Positions 22,213 through 33,782 of a stretch of 64,000 nt of DNA are shown here, piece after piece (position 1 is the first letter of the stretch; the number at the start of each line of letters is the position of its first letter). Below the pieces are notes generated by a model that did not search any database, was not told the origin of the DNA, and was given only the letters and a program-made list of their open reading frames with translations. Origin of the DNA: Zarea fungicola (Eukaryota; Ascomycota; Sordariomycetes; Hypocreales; Cordycipitaceae). The translations under genes and the position numbers were made by a program. Location: NCBI GenBank assembly GCA_900169235.1, contig FWCC01000302.1, positions 49,965-113,964 on the forward strand, in the 5' to 3' direction.

Positions 22213-23286
22213 ATGCAAGATCGGGAAGGTTTGGCGCTTTGGGTGAACCAGAAGAGTGAAGTTGATGCCCGTCCGGGAGCTTCAAGCTATGAAATTGGCG
22301 AGGCAGAAGTCCTAGTGGAAGTCCATTTTTCTGGTGTAAATCCGGCTGACGTCAGTCATGCACAATTTGGATTTGCAGACTGCGTCGCGGGTTATGACTT
22401 TGCAGGTTGCGTCCTCCAGTCGGGCAGGCTTCATGCGGGGCGGTTCAAGCCTGGAGATGGAGTGTGCGGCTTTGCTGCGCCTTTGAAAGATAAGCCGCCG
22501 CAGTACGGTACACATCAGCTCTATCACGTCGCGCGGGACAGAATCAGTATCGTTCCAGAAAACGTGGCTCTAGACAAAGCGGCTGCGTTGCCAGTTGTAG
22601 TCCACACTGCGGCTGACCTCGTCTTCAATATCCTTGAGCTTCCGTTTCATCCTTCGAGCTCTGGCACTCACGAGACAACGGCTATACTCATTTGGGGCGG
22701 GGCCAGCATGGTTGGCTTCTTCGCAATCCAGTTTGCCAGAAAAGCGAATTGCTTTCCTATTTTCACGACTGCATCACCTGCCAATCATGATGCTCTGCTC
22801 GCTGCCGGGGCTACGAAATGCTTCGACTATCATGACCCGGATGTTACAGCAAAGATCAAGGACGCGGTTAAACAATACTCATCTCATGGGCTGATGCATG
22901 TCATTGCTGCTGTTGGTCCAGGACAGGGCGATGTTCCATCAATGCCACTCTGCGAAGAATGTTGCGAACGTCCAGACAAGGCCTCATTTGCCACTGCCAT
23001 ACCGCCGAGTGGCGACACCAAACACAAGTGGACGCTGGCGTATGCTTGTCGGAATGCTGTGCATCCTTGGTCGCCTTCTGATCCTCTTGTTCAGCCGAAT
23101 TATGAATGGCATTATAGGAACATACGGGCTGCGGAATGGGCAATTGCAAATATCGGTGATGGAGTTGTACTTCCACCTGTTGAGATACTATCGACGGTGG
23201 ATGCAGCACGGGAGAAGTTGCTCTTCAGCGCCGGGGGGAACACGAGCTTTAGGAAGTATGTTCTCAAGCATCCGCTTCAGCCGTAA
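22213..23286 (+). CDS. Zinc-type alcohol dehydrogenase-like / trans-acting enoyl reductase (MDR family)
   Basis: Single exon, 357 aa, complete. The N-terminal GroES-like domain has EAEVLVEVHFSGVNPADVSHAQ and the strand VAGYDFAGCVLQSG. The Rossmann domain shows ILIWGGASMVGFFAIQFAR, a variant of the NADPH-binding Gly-x-Gly-x2-Gly-type loop, then AGATKCFDYHDPDVTAKIK. The C-terminus holds VEILSTVDAAREKLLF. The zinc ligands of true alcohol dehydrogenases are not evident, so it belongs with the zinc-free fungal reductases, a group that includes stand-alone enoyl reductases working with polyketide synthases (LovC type) and general quinone or enone reductases. No PKS is visible in this window, so the partner is unknown. 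It is probably cytosolic. Confidence 0.87.
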   Translation: MQDREGLALWVNQKSEVDARPGASSYEIGEAEVLVEVHFSGVNPADVSHAQFGFADCVAGYDFAGCVLQSGRLHAGRFKPGDGVCGFAAPLKDKPPQYGTHQLYHVARDRISIVPENVALDKAAALPVVVHTAADLVFNILELPFHPSSSGTHETTAILIWGGASMVGFFAIQFARKANCFPIFTTASPANHDALLAAGATKCFDYHDPDVTAKIKDAVKQYSSHGLMHVIAAVGPGQGDVPSMPLCEECCERPDKASFATAIPPSGDTKHKWTLAYACRNAVHPWSPSDPLVQPNYEWHYRNIRAAEWAIANIGDGVVLPPVEILSTVDAAREKLLFSAGGNTSFRKYVLKHPLQP

Positions 23287-25541
23287 TCTGTGTGGTCATT
23301 ACTAGAGTATCTCTAGAAAATCTTGAGTTACAAGTGCTTGGTACTTTTTTGCTGCTATCCCTTCGACGCGACCATTGAGCCAGGCGGAAAGGCGGTTTGA
23401 CAAACTGTCTGCTACCAGTGCACTTTACACTACAAGACGCCTCCAAGAGCCAATGGCGAACATGTTTACCAACCGCACAATGCAATACCATTCTCTCTGA
23501 GACGTAAAAATTACTAAACCATTTGTAATCGCCATGATTCCCTCTTCCAGCCATTACCCTGCATGCTATCCGATCATCGAATGAACCGAGCTCATCTGCC
23601 GAAAATTGTTAGAGAAATATGGGTATAGCGCCACGCGATTCCACATGCATATTGCACATGTCTACTGTAAGCAGTATCAAACATGTTGGTACAATGCGTT
23701 ATGGCAGTACAGCCACCTGTCAAGTTGCAGTTCTCTGCGCATTGGAATTATTGTGTAAGCACTATTATCAAGTTTCTTCAAATGGTAGAATATGAGTCGA
23801 CGGAGTATAGATTCTGCACCAATTACTGGGAAGTAGTGAGATCCACAGCTATGCTGGAGGCTACGCCACGATAACCAGGGTCATCAAGTAGAGCGTAGAA
23901 GACCGAATAGATTTAAGATAGCCTAAAAGAATATCTTGAAAATGTAGTAAAATGTAATAACAAGTATAATGCTCTTTACATGTTGTATTTATTTGATCTA
24001 CCGTTAAAGGGTATTTCGTTATGATCGACTGCTTTTTAATTCTTATATCGGCCTCTTTTTGGCCCCGTGTGTACCTCTGATTTCCTAAATAGGTTTACTA
24101 GTTCACAAGACCTTGCAGACTCTTAAGTTTTCGCCTCAACCAGAAGGCCTCCGCTTTTCCCGGCCGCTTTGATCCATCTGGGTGTTAAAGGCGAGACTCC
24201 GTACATGGCGTGGATCGGGCGGCCCCCAGACCCACTGGGCTGTTTTGGAATCAAGTTTTATTTTGCTGCCTCGAGGCCGTTGTCGTGTTGCAAATGCGAT
24301 TGCCAGCATATTCTTGGTAGTCTCAAGTTGGCCAAGTTGGGTGCAGGGGTTGTTCTACCGAATAGCCGGACAGGGGGGTGGTGTGCAAAGGCCGTGCTCC
24401 AGGGCTGGTTTGAAAAGGCCTCGTGGAGAGCTGTGCATTGTGGCTTACTTGAATCTTGGACGATAGAGCGCCACCGGTAGCAGCCCCAGTAACGGCTGAA
24501 GCTTGGTCATTTAAACGGCACGTTGCGGCGTTGCGGCGCTGCGACGGAGCCTCGCGCTAGTTCGCTATACCTGCCAAGTTGGTTGCAACATCTCACGTTT
24601 GTGTCGTGGGGTCGCCCGGACGGGTAATTCCAGGCTGTGCCATGATTCATGCAGGTTGCATCCGATCATCGCCAAGGGACTTGTGTACAGAACGGGGTCG
24701 GCCCCCTTAAGCATACATCTCGACGCCAAGCGCAAGCCACGTTAATTTCGACCTGCAACTACTAGGAATTCAGCGTTTTCCACTTTCGTACCGATGAAGT
24801 CGGCCCTCCCACGCAGACCAGGTTTTGGCTTAGTTTCTAAAAGCATGTGATATCAAGTTAGACGAGAGGGGGTATTTGGTACATGCTCAGTACGCCACAG
24901 TGCCAGTTTTCTTGACATACGCCCTACCCCTTGATGAAGGAATATTCCACCGCGCATGGCAAGTGGATGTACAGAAAATAAACCACACACAGATCCTGAC
25001 GACAGCCGAGAGTGGCCCTCGGTTGAAACGGCCGATTATTAATCGGATCTGCTTTGGCAGGTCCACCAATCCGCTGCGGCCACCGACCGACCCTAACAAT
25101 TATTATTGATTCCCCGGCTAGTAGTTGCATAGTGCGCTGTCAGTAGTCTCGTAGTACTCTGCCAGAACTCCCCTCCAGTGCTATGCCAGCAAGTCTGCTC
25201 GTGCTTCAGTCGGCACAGGCAATCCGTAGCGCCTACTTGCCAGCCAGCTAGCCGTCCAACTAGCCAAGGTTATTAGTTCTTGGAACGGGGCAAGAACACC
25301 ATCAGTCAAGCTTAGAGATCATGTGCACATGGTGTTGTTGGAACCTTGCTCAAGCCTGCGACAATCGTGGCAGAAGTTTTAAGCCAACATTGTAACGCTA
25401 AAGGGGCGACCCCAGACAAGACGAAACCATGCTGTGGTTGAAGCTAGTTAGACACCGAAGCAGTATAAACCGAGAGTCGTTACTAGGAGGGCGTCACGCA
25501 ATAAGTATATTTTTCTGACCATGTAGCCTGAACTCGTAGGA
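23287..25541. other. Long gene-free stretch
   Basis: 2.25 kb with no supported gene. 24170-24480 has overlapping open frames on the plus strand, but neither has a recognisable motif. 24876-25109 is open on both strands with no family signal. This stretch may hold decayed sequence. Confidence 0.4.
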
Positions 25542-26354
25542 TTATACAGCCAACGTAGTAACACTCAACCATTTTTCATCCGAAGCAGCCAGTTTTTCCG
25601 CCGCCATTTTTCCAATTGCAACAGTGTCTTTGCCAAGGAGAAGGCGTAGAGGTGGCTCCTTGACACTGGCCAGATGAAGCACGCTGCGCACAAGGTCTTT
25701 TGGCTCTGCCCAATCCTCGCTCAACTTGGCACGGCGCTCAGCTTGCGCGAATACAGTGGCCTGATACGGCTCACTCGCATTGACCTTGCCCTTGGCCCAG
25801 TCAGTCTTCATACCGCCTGGCTCCAAAACGGTCACCATAATACCCAGAGGTACGACTTCAGCAGCCAGAGCGGTTGAAAAGCCCCCCACAGCCCATTTAC
25901 TTGCCTGGTATGCAGACATGCCCGGTGAGCCGATTCGGCCGCCGACAGACGAAACCTGTATTATGTGGCCGCTTCCCTGCTTCCGGAGGATTGGTATTGC
26001 GGCTTTCGTGACATTGAAGACACCGAAAAAGTTTGTCTCGACCTGAGCACGGAAAGACTCGTGAGAAATGTCTTCAACGGAGGCGGCGTCGGCGTAGCCT
26101 GCATTGTTGACAAGGACGTCTAGGCGGCCAAATTTAGATACCGCAGCGGCGATGGCAGCGGCGGCGCTGGATGGATCAGTGACATCCAGTGCGACAGCCA
26201 GCACGCGTTCCTGGCCATATTTGATAACCAAGTCCTCCAGTTGCGCTGGGTCTCGGGCCGTAGCCACCAGGTAGTCACCAGCGTCAAGGACGCCAACCGC
26301 GAGAGCACGGCCAAGACCGCGCGATGTGCCAGTAATGAGCCAGACTTTGCCCAT
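25542..26354 (-). CDS. Short-chain dehydrogenase/reductase (SDR)
   Basis: Single exon, 270 aa from the ATG at 26354. I chose this start because the Rossmann strand begins at once (GKVWLITGTSRGLG). An in-frame ATG at 26405 would add 17 unneeded residues. The NAD(P)-binding motif is TGTSRGLG, the structural NNAG is in VLVNNAGYAD, the catalytic Ser is in IQVSSVGGRIG, and the catalytic Tyr-x3-Lys is in SAYQASKWAVGG. A classical SDR of this length oxidises or reduces a small alcohol or ketone in the cytosol. The C-terminal part (EPGGMKTDWAKG) is typical of fungal SDRs of the RhlG/oxidoreductase type. A TATA box lies 120 bases upstream. The substrate is not inferable. Confidence 0.9.
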   Translation of the reverse strand: MGKVWLITGTSRGLGRALAVGVLDAGDYLVATARDPAQLEDLVIKYGQERVLAVALDVTDPSSAAAAIAAAVSKFGRLDVLVNNAGYADAASVEDISHESFRAQVETNFFGVFNVTKAAIPILRKQGSGHIIQVSSVGGRIGSPGMSAYQASKWAVGGFSTALAAEVVPLGIMVTVLEPGGMKTDWAKGKVNASEPYQATVFAQAERRAKLSEDWAEPKDLVRSVLHLASVKEPPLRLLLGKDTVAIGKMAAEKLAASDEKWLSVTTLAV

Positions 26355-26473
26355 TGTGAAATCAATATACTTTGAAGATTGAAGTTGTGTAAATTTCAGT
26401 TCCATAGAAGTTATGAAGGTGTGAGTTGATGAATGTTGAGCAATGCATCGTTCTCAAAGCGCGGCCACATCTT

Positions 26474-26481
26474 GCTTTATA
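26474..26481 (-). promoter_or_regulatory. TATA box of the SDR gene
   Basis: TATAAAGC on the minus strand, 120 bases before the ATG at 26354. Confidence 0.45.
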
Positions 26482-27201
26482 ACGGCCAGTCGCTAAATCA
26501 CTAATTTACAAAACGCCGAATTGCCCTCGAATAGTAAATATGCTGAGAAATCATGATCTGCAAAACGTATTAAATCCGACATTTTTCCAAGGCAGAGCGA
26601 GACGCTTATTGCGCACCGTGCTCCCGCATCGCCAGCAGGTGCAATGTAGCACGTCTGCGCTTGTGTGTACGACCGGACTTAATGGAGTTAATTACAACCG
26701 AGTCGGGATCGATCCAAACACAACGTTGAAGCAGCTTTAGGTACCGAATAACAGTCCCTGCCCAGAATACACCCTCTTAAACTTAATGAAGGATTTTGTA
26801 GGTAGTTTCTGACCGTTGTATTGGTAGTCTTGCCTCCTTGTTTGATGCCGTTTTTTTTGAGCTATCAACGAGAACTGAAATCAAATTTGAAAACATGATT
26901 GCTTGCGGCTGGACCGTTTCTCGAAACAACAATCGGCCCACGCCATTGCTCAAGACGGCCCAATGCTGGGCATCGCACGACACGGCTCATCAGTACCCGC
27001 TTTGACACGACAAACCCGGTGAATCCCAAAGTAGACAAGGTCTACTGTACCTTATGGCGAGATAATTCCGGTGATCTTGTCACCTTGGCCTGTTTTCGGA
27101 TCCAGGGTGGCGCTCCCTGTATTGAAATACCAATCCATCAATAGCAATGTTCATTTAACTTCACAAACTCTTCTGTAAGATCCAAAACATGCACAAAATA
27201 A
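26482..27201. other. Intergenic region
   Basis: Between the SDR promoter and the 3' end of the glycosyltransferase gene. No supported gene. Confidence 0.5.
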
Positions 27202-28540
27202 CTAATCTGAGTTTACCAAGTCCAAAATTTCCCTCTCTATGCGCTCAAAGGGCCGCAATGCCTCGTTTTCCAACTGAATGTCCCTTGTTTTCAATTTAAA
27301 CTTGCAATCGCTAAAAACCAGTTCCACAGCCATAGCAATCTGTTCGACCACCGGCTGTGCTGTGTTGAGGCCCATACCAAAGCCCAACCAATTTGCCCGC
27401 GCTAAAGCCTCAGGCTTATCCTCAGTTGTACCAGTCAGAATCATTGGTACACCGAAGCTCATCACCTGCATCATTCCTCCCCAGCTCGCATTCATGATGC
27501 ATAGAGCGGCATGTGGAAGCAGAGCGGAGTAGGGCAAGTAATCTACAACAAAGGTGTTGGCTGGTAGTTGGCCACTGATCCCAATCGGCAGCTGCGCGCC
27601 ATGCTTTCCAAGGATGGCCACAACAATTACGTCGTTTCGCTTTGCCAACGCCTTGAACGTAGGAATGATGAGACTTTCATATTCAAGGTCCACCGTGCCT
27701 TGTGTCACCATGATTATCTTTTTATCACTTGCCGTGACCTTCGACCACCAACTGGGATAGCAGAAATCAGACGGCGGAGGCTGCGGCGGTAAAGCTCCGA
27801 CAAATTTGACTCTTGCTGGCAAGTCTGGCATTGGATAATCAATGCTTGCAGGGTGAAGCATTAACACACGCTGCTGACAAAGTAAAATTGCGTCTCCCAT
27901 CGTTCTGAACGGTCTTGGCTTTGAAACTCCCAGCTCCTTTAGGCGTTCTTCATACTGGGCCAACACTGGAGCCATGGGTCCATGAAGAACCAATTGATTC
28001 AGAGCTTCATTGCGCAGCCGGCCTGACTCGGTTCCATCAGGTGGCAACACGAGCATGTATGGTGCCAGATCTGCGCTGTATCCCTGATAGCAGGAAATTC
28101 CAAGGCCCAAGACTTTTGGTGTGACCGTCAAGAAATTTTTGAGGATGTTTGCGTCAAAGCATATCGGGTTTGCTCCTAGAAACCCGGGCTCAACGATGAT
28201 AACAATTGGTGTCGTTGGGGCTCTCTTGTTTACTCGGACCAGGGCCTCCTTCAGGATATCATACCGCGGAGACATGGAACCAATGAATATGTGAAAGAGA
28301 TCCCAATTTACTCTAACCGGCCCTTCGGGTAGGGCTAAGCGCTCCGGTGCAGTTAATAAGTGATCAACTGACGGTATTGAAACAAAATTTCCTCCCAGCT
28401 TGTCAACCACAGCCTTGATCATCATTGATTAGGATTGTTGTGTCATATCCTCGCTCTGCCATTGCTGCGGCAACTCTCAGAGTAGGAATTGCATGCCCTT
28501 GCAAGGAGCAGGAACCGAAGATAAGATGTGGTCTGTTCAT
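27202..28540 (-). CDS. UDP-glycosyltransferase (MGT-like), frame broken near the N-terminus
   Basis: The main frame (28425-27202, ~407 codons) is a GT1-type glycosyltransferase. It has a donor-binding C-terminal domain with IIMVTQGTVD, the stretch VVDYLPYSALLPHAALCIMNASWGGMMQVMSFGVPMI, and DKPEALARANWLGFGMGL. The His usually seen after the Ala-x-Cys strand is Asn here (IMNASWGG). The protein should start at 28540: MNRPHLIFGSCSLQGHAIPT is the usual acceptor-domain start (GH.IP), and the frame runs to TTILIND. It then stops unless one base is dropped near 28417-28423, where GAT is repeated. No intron fits. So it is either a one-base insertion that inactivates the gene or a sequence error. Such enzymes add sugars to small molecules. 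Confidence 0.8.
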
Positions 28541-29906
28541 GTTCTGACAGTGTAGAGAGATACTAGTTGGTGGTCAAGATTGCTCTGCGAGAGGCTGAAG
28601 TCGCGCTGAGGTGGAATAACACAAGGAAGTAGGTGAGTTATAACAATGCAAGATGAGTTGGTCTCGAATCAGTGCGTGTGTTTTTGGATTGATAAACTGG
28701 CGTAGTGTTCATCGGGTTGTTCAAAACAAGATCCCCTGCCGATTTGATGCTATTTGGCTGCAGATTTGAAAGTCGGTTCCTACAACCTGACAAATCATTC
28801 TCTTCAATCCACATCTCTAGCCCAGAACTGGTACTCCTCGGTATCTTAGTGTCAACCCATAATTTACGACAATTGTCATAGTCGAGTGAGCATGCGATAC
28901 GGGGTATCTCATTATTCATCATTAGTAATTGCACATGTACCTTTTATGTCTTATATGTGAACAGTCACCCTGCTCGGCTCAATCAAGTGGCAGTCTATGG
29001 CACCTAGGGCAATCCACTGTCGAAGCGGAGTTTTTGAATTTTTTTAACTGCGGTCAGAAGCACGTCAGCTGCATATCCACCGCAAGTTACATCCGTAGTA
29101 GAATAAACGATGTGAACGACGTATCCCTCGTTGGCTATCAGTGTGCGTGAGCTGCACTGGCTTGCAAGGGTGTCCGTGATTTTATTCAGCAAGCACTAAC
29201 AGCACAGGACAAACTCGAAAGGGAGAATGATGGTCCCTGTCTTGCGAGTATTGCCCACTGGCCGTGGAGGCCTCCATAGCCCATCCAGAAAGCACTGTTC
29301 AGCTATGGATTCTACAAACACGTTGCGCAATCTCCCACCAAATAATAACAGGTTCCACGCGACTCATAAGTCAGCGGAGAAATCAGTCTATCATAACAGC
29401 CACCGGAAGTAATGGTACACGGGTCCACAAGACTTGCATTCTCAGCATGGGGAAGACCTGACTATTACGCTTGGTTCTTGTCCATTGACATACACTCCAA
29501 GTAGAATAGTTTCCATCGCTTTGCAATCGATATTCTGGTGGTTACGGAGGCGTTTAAAGTCAGTATTGGCAACTGGACTTGTCAATGGAAATTTCTACAG
29601 CAGTGCTTAATTAATTATGCAAACGGGTACAACTAGTTTTAAATAATATCCTTTTGTGCTTTGCTCTATAGAATAGATTCCGAATATCATCAAGTCACCA
29701 CTACATCCCTTTGAGAGCACCATTTCTCAGCCGATGGTCGGAACTATCTTGTGACGGTACCGACGATAGCAGAGATATTTTTTGCGTTCTGTCTTGCCAG
29801 TGACAAAGATATCCTATGCCGCAAATTGCCCCTTTAAAATTAATAATTCAATCAGTATCTTGAAAACTCTCTCTAGTACAGGCTGGACACGAACTACTGG
29901 GTGTCC
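28541..29906. other. Intergenic region
   Basis: 1.37 kb between the two minus-strand genes; no supported coding sequence. Confidence 0.5.
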
Positions 29907-31022
29907 CTAGAGATAACTCTCAACAACTCCGAATCCGTCTACAACCTTCCCACATGGGTAGTGGGCAGTTATGTTGACAAAGCCGGTGTAAGTTAAAAGT
30001 GGTATGCCCTCCGCATATAATTCTTGATCGGGTTCGACACTGGACACCTCAAGCCTCAATCCATCAGTCAAGCTCACGGTCCAATCCAATGGCCACGTCT
30101 TTCCTGTTCTCGGTGATTTGAAAACCCTTGACGAAGATACCGTAAAATTATTGGGTGAAACAATTTGTTGCGCCGCAGTGCCGATTCTCCATGTAGCAAA
30201 CGACTTGGCTCCGTTGACATTATCCTGCCAGTTCCATATCGAGAACAGTCTCTCAGCCTTATCCTCACTCGGGCCAGGCAGATGTACTTGGAACCAGGTG
30301 AAGAAGGGTGGCGAGAGTCCCCATTGCCGGTCATACCAGGTCAATGAGCGCTCAGAGTCAACTTCGACTCTCTTACCGTTGAGTTTAAGCCAACCACGAG
30401 TAACTCCTGCTGGCATGGCCCATTGGTATCCCAGACCGCCACTATTCCAAAACATGCCGTCTCCGCCATTGAGAAGGGGGGACGATGACATATCAAATAT
30501 CAGATCAAATTCCGTGCCAGGAACAGTGCTGTAGCTTCGGATTCCAGGCAACTCGGCAGGGCCATCATTTGATGCAAAGCTGTACGTGGGAAACGTCGCA
30601 TTGAGCCGGTTATCGCTTGAATAGATGGACGCCCCAGCGGATTGCTGCGTGAACTGCGATCGTTGAGACGGATCGCTAATGTTTAATATCGACGCTCGAT
30701 ACATAACAGACTCATAGGGTGGCCATGCAATCATATGCGAAACGATAAAATAGTCACTGCCATCAGACCCGCGGGCGAAAGTAGAAAACCAAAAGGAACC
30801 ATTTGTCGATGCTGGGTCGAGGTTCGTTTGAGATGTTGTCAAGTTGTATGCCACAGGGTAATGAGACTGCGACGGTTAGCCAGCTTCACCAATGCTACGG
30901 TCTTGTCATGTCCTCACCAAATCAGCCGTTTCTTGCCCTCCTACTTGAGGTGTAAAGACATTACCACCTAAAACGGCTCCAAAGAGGCAGGAAAGTATCG
31001 AGAAGCATGAAAGGTTATGCAT
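29907..31022 (-). CDS. Secreted AttH/CrtC-type lipocalin-like protein (kievitone hydratase / AsqI-like)
   Basis: Two exons, 31022-30918 and 30866-29907, give 354 aa. The first exon encodes a signal peptide (MHNLSCFSILSCLFGAVLG) that is missed if the frame is started at the first Met of exon 2. The body has the features of the AttH/hydroxyneurosporene-synthase-like family: DYFIVSHMIAW at the start, the centre YDRQWGLSPPFFTWFQVHL, and the last strand GFVNITAHYPCGKVVDGFGVVE. The fold is two lipocalin-like barrels. Known fungal relatives include kievitone hydratase, which detoxifies a plant phytoalexin, and AsqI of a quinolone pathway. The signal peptide and several Asn-x-Ser/Thr sites favour secretion. 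The substrate is unknown. Confidence 0.86.
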
Positions 31023-32758
31023 GGTGGAAGTGGACACACGTTTGGCCTGGCATTTCCAAGGATTCTCGAATTATGAGAAGCGAAGGATTTTAAGTAGTCA
31101 CAGCATCTTCATCGTTCCATTTCAACGACTGACGGCAATTCCGGCGGTTCATTTCCGAACTCTGCTGGCGCTTCAACCAATTCTGTACGGTATATAAGTC
31201 TAAAACTATGACAAAAACAGGGTGGGTGAGCGTAAGAGTGATATTATCCGTGATATGCTTATGGAAAAATCATGTCATCAACTCAATTTTGGCGTAGGTT
31301 GGGAGCTACCATGTTTGCTTTGGAATCTATTATGAAAGCTGTTGAGAAAACAATAGGATCGTCTCCTAGGTGGCCAATAAGTCAAGGCGGCTGAGTAACA
31401 CCGCACCCTAGTAGGGTACAAAGCGAGCATTCTTCGAAGTCCAGATGCAGAGGAAGATCCACTACCGGTCAGAGTAGGTAGGCATGCTAGCTCAAAATTT
31501 GGTCGGACGGGGGTGGTTCAGCTTCGAGTCTAGTCGAGGCTGATTGTTTTCTCCAAAGCGGCATTCCCAATGGCCAGAAAATGAGTCAGCATTTGGCCTT
31601 TGTCGGAGTGGTTCCAAATGCACATACCAGTATTGCGCCACTGCTGGGGCTTCATCCACAAGTTATTAGTGTCATCCACTTATAGGTGAAGTTGAAGTAG
31701 GTGGCGTCCCGCCACAGAAACCGTTTCCTCATATCGGGGCGGAAAAGTGGACTTCTCCCGATCAAGGCATTGCGCATGTACTTTTTAGAGTCTAGCCCAC
31801 AGCATACTCCAGCGTGGAAAGGGGGTGTGAAAATAGGGGGGAATGAATCCACATGTTGCTGTATGGGCTGACAAGATATACTGTACACTGACCCATACTA
31901 TCCATGCACAATATGTGTCAGCCATGGGGCAATGCTTGAATGGCAATCAAGGCTATACTGAGTCTGGCGATTTCGGCGGTTGGTGACAATTACAGGACGT
32001 TGCATGTGGGCGTCTCATGATCATCAATGATAATGCCATTCGGGTTGTTTCGCCACGGCATAATTTCGGCTAAGCCACGATAATCTTGTTGTGTAAAATG
32101 AGCATGTGATTTCTTTCCTTGACGGTCCACTGCTTTGCGTATTAACAGAAGACTCGTATATTAGACGCTGGGCTCCGAGCCGTCTAAGGGGTGCACAAAT
32201 GTACTCCTTTTGACAGAGCAACATATTGTGCCTATCCTCGGAATGCCCCTACCCTATGGCAGTCCGGAAGGAGCAAGCAGGTACAGTTATAGCTGTTGTG
32301 ATGAACAGGACACCATGTAGAGCACAATGCCCTGGATTCCACGATGTGGCTATGTATTTAGTGAGGTCTTTCGATGATGTTATCGTTTGAAGCACCTCCC
32401 ATGCCCAATAGCTCCGGGCTGATTCTTTATTTCTGACAGCATTATGCCAAGCATGAGAGGTTGTTGATGAAGCACAGATAACCATTCTATAACTCGATCA
32501 ATCTAAGCTGTAATTCCTACGTACTAATGGCCCTATGATATTGCATGATCCATTAGCAACCTTGTGAATCCAAAAGTATGTTTTGTCGTCCTTGACTAGT
32601 ATGATGTATCTGTCACCACTGACGCTGTCCACTATCGCTGCATGATTTTACATGCGTGTCACGCTAAGAGGAACCCAGAGAATCAGATGCTACTCTAATG
32701 AAAGGCTAGTCCTTTTGAACAGCGTGCCGCAATATAATTGAGGTTCCGCCGCAGCAGC
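31023..32758. other. Long gene-free stretch
   Basis: 1.7 kb with only short featureless ORFs. The first ~150 bases should be the promoter of the secreted protein gene. Confidence 0.5.
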
Positions 32759-33782
32759 TTAATGCTCCTTCGTTGGGCCATGTACCAGATGATACTTTGG
32801 ATTCAAAACAGACCATGCTAGGAAATGATGGAGAAAAGATGGCAAAGGTGCGGCGCCGGGAGTTTCCCGCATCTTGAGCATGTTTAAGATTGCATCCCCA
32901 TGGAGACGGAACCCATCAGGATTCTGGGATATTTGCTGTTTACAAGATGGAGCATGAGTACAGGCGGGAACAGTGAGCACGAGATTGAGAGACATACCTG
33001 CTCAGCGGCCAATACCATGATGAGTGCGATGGCGGTATCGCTACAACTGCTAGCACTGCTACTGAGAAAAGTGCGGCCAGCAGAGAGGCATTCGGCATAG
33101 TATTTTAGGAAAGCCATACGATATGTTTGATTTTGAGGCTCCAAGAAAAGTAAACTGCGCGAGGCAACCATCATCGTGGCATCCAGGATGCTCTGGTTGG
33201 CGAGCGACCATTGAATCCACTGCGGTCTAACTTGCCGGAAAAGCGCCCTACTATCGCCACCATGGGCCTTTGCAGCATATTCATCACTGACTAAATGATG
33301 GATATCTGGGCTAAATCAGTACAGCGCTTTGGGGTTCCCAGATGGTTCCGAGAGTGGGGAATCAACTCACAATGCTCGAGTAAGAAAACTTCAATGCTCG
33401 TAATTGGACGCGCAAAAGTCTGGCAAAGATTCTTAACACCAGAAGCTACATCACGTGGCCCCGCCATGTGAAGTAAAGCCACAAGTGACTGTTGTGCATG
33501 GGAGTTGTAATGAATATGCTTTTCCTCTCGGGCCTGATCCGGATGTCCCGTGCAATCGTCTCGATTCCTTGATCGGGAGGTGCCGGCCTTCAGCCTGCGT
33601 CCCTGAGCTGTTTGAGAATAGTCACGTATATCCAAATTACATAAGTTCTTCTTCTTTTTCTGGCTCTGGCCGTAGGCCGCCGCGCGAGATCGAATAGTCC
33701 TTGCGGCGCTCTCTCCTTTGCATTCATGCACACATCCCTGCTTGTCACCCGACAGTACCTCTACGAACTCGAAGGCTTTCAT
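32759..33782 (-). CDS. Fungal transcription-factor-like protein (Fungal_trans_2 type) lacking a zinc cluster
   Basis: Three exons, 33782-33371, 33305-32998 and 32935-32759, give 298 aa with all joins in frame (GTGAGT...CCAG, GTATGT...ACAG). The start MKAFEFVEV followed by TIRSRAAAYGQSQKKKK is the N-terminal motif of a large group of fungal regulators that lack a Zn2Cys6 cluster. The middle part (QWIQWSLANQSILDATMMVASRSLLF and onward) and ALIMVLAAEQ resemble the helical Fungal_specific_TF_2 region. It is shorter than usual (these often exceed 400 aa) and ends soon after LNPKYHLVHG, so the C-terminus may be truncated. It is probably nuclear; its targets are unknown. Confidence 0.68.

Noticed and set aside
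24169..25109. Overlapping ORFs in the gap after the enoyl reductase
   Set aside because: No motif in any frame, frames on both strands are open only by chance, and no start or splice context supports them.
7863..31022. A UstA/UstYa-type RiPP cluster built on the GST and exporter
   Set aside because: No DUF3328 (UstYa-like) gene and no precursor with repeated core motifs is present; the peptide at 6688 has one Cys-rich core, so the assignment is not supported.
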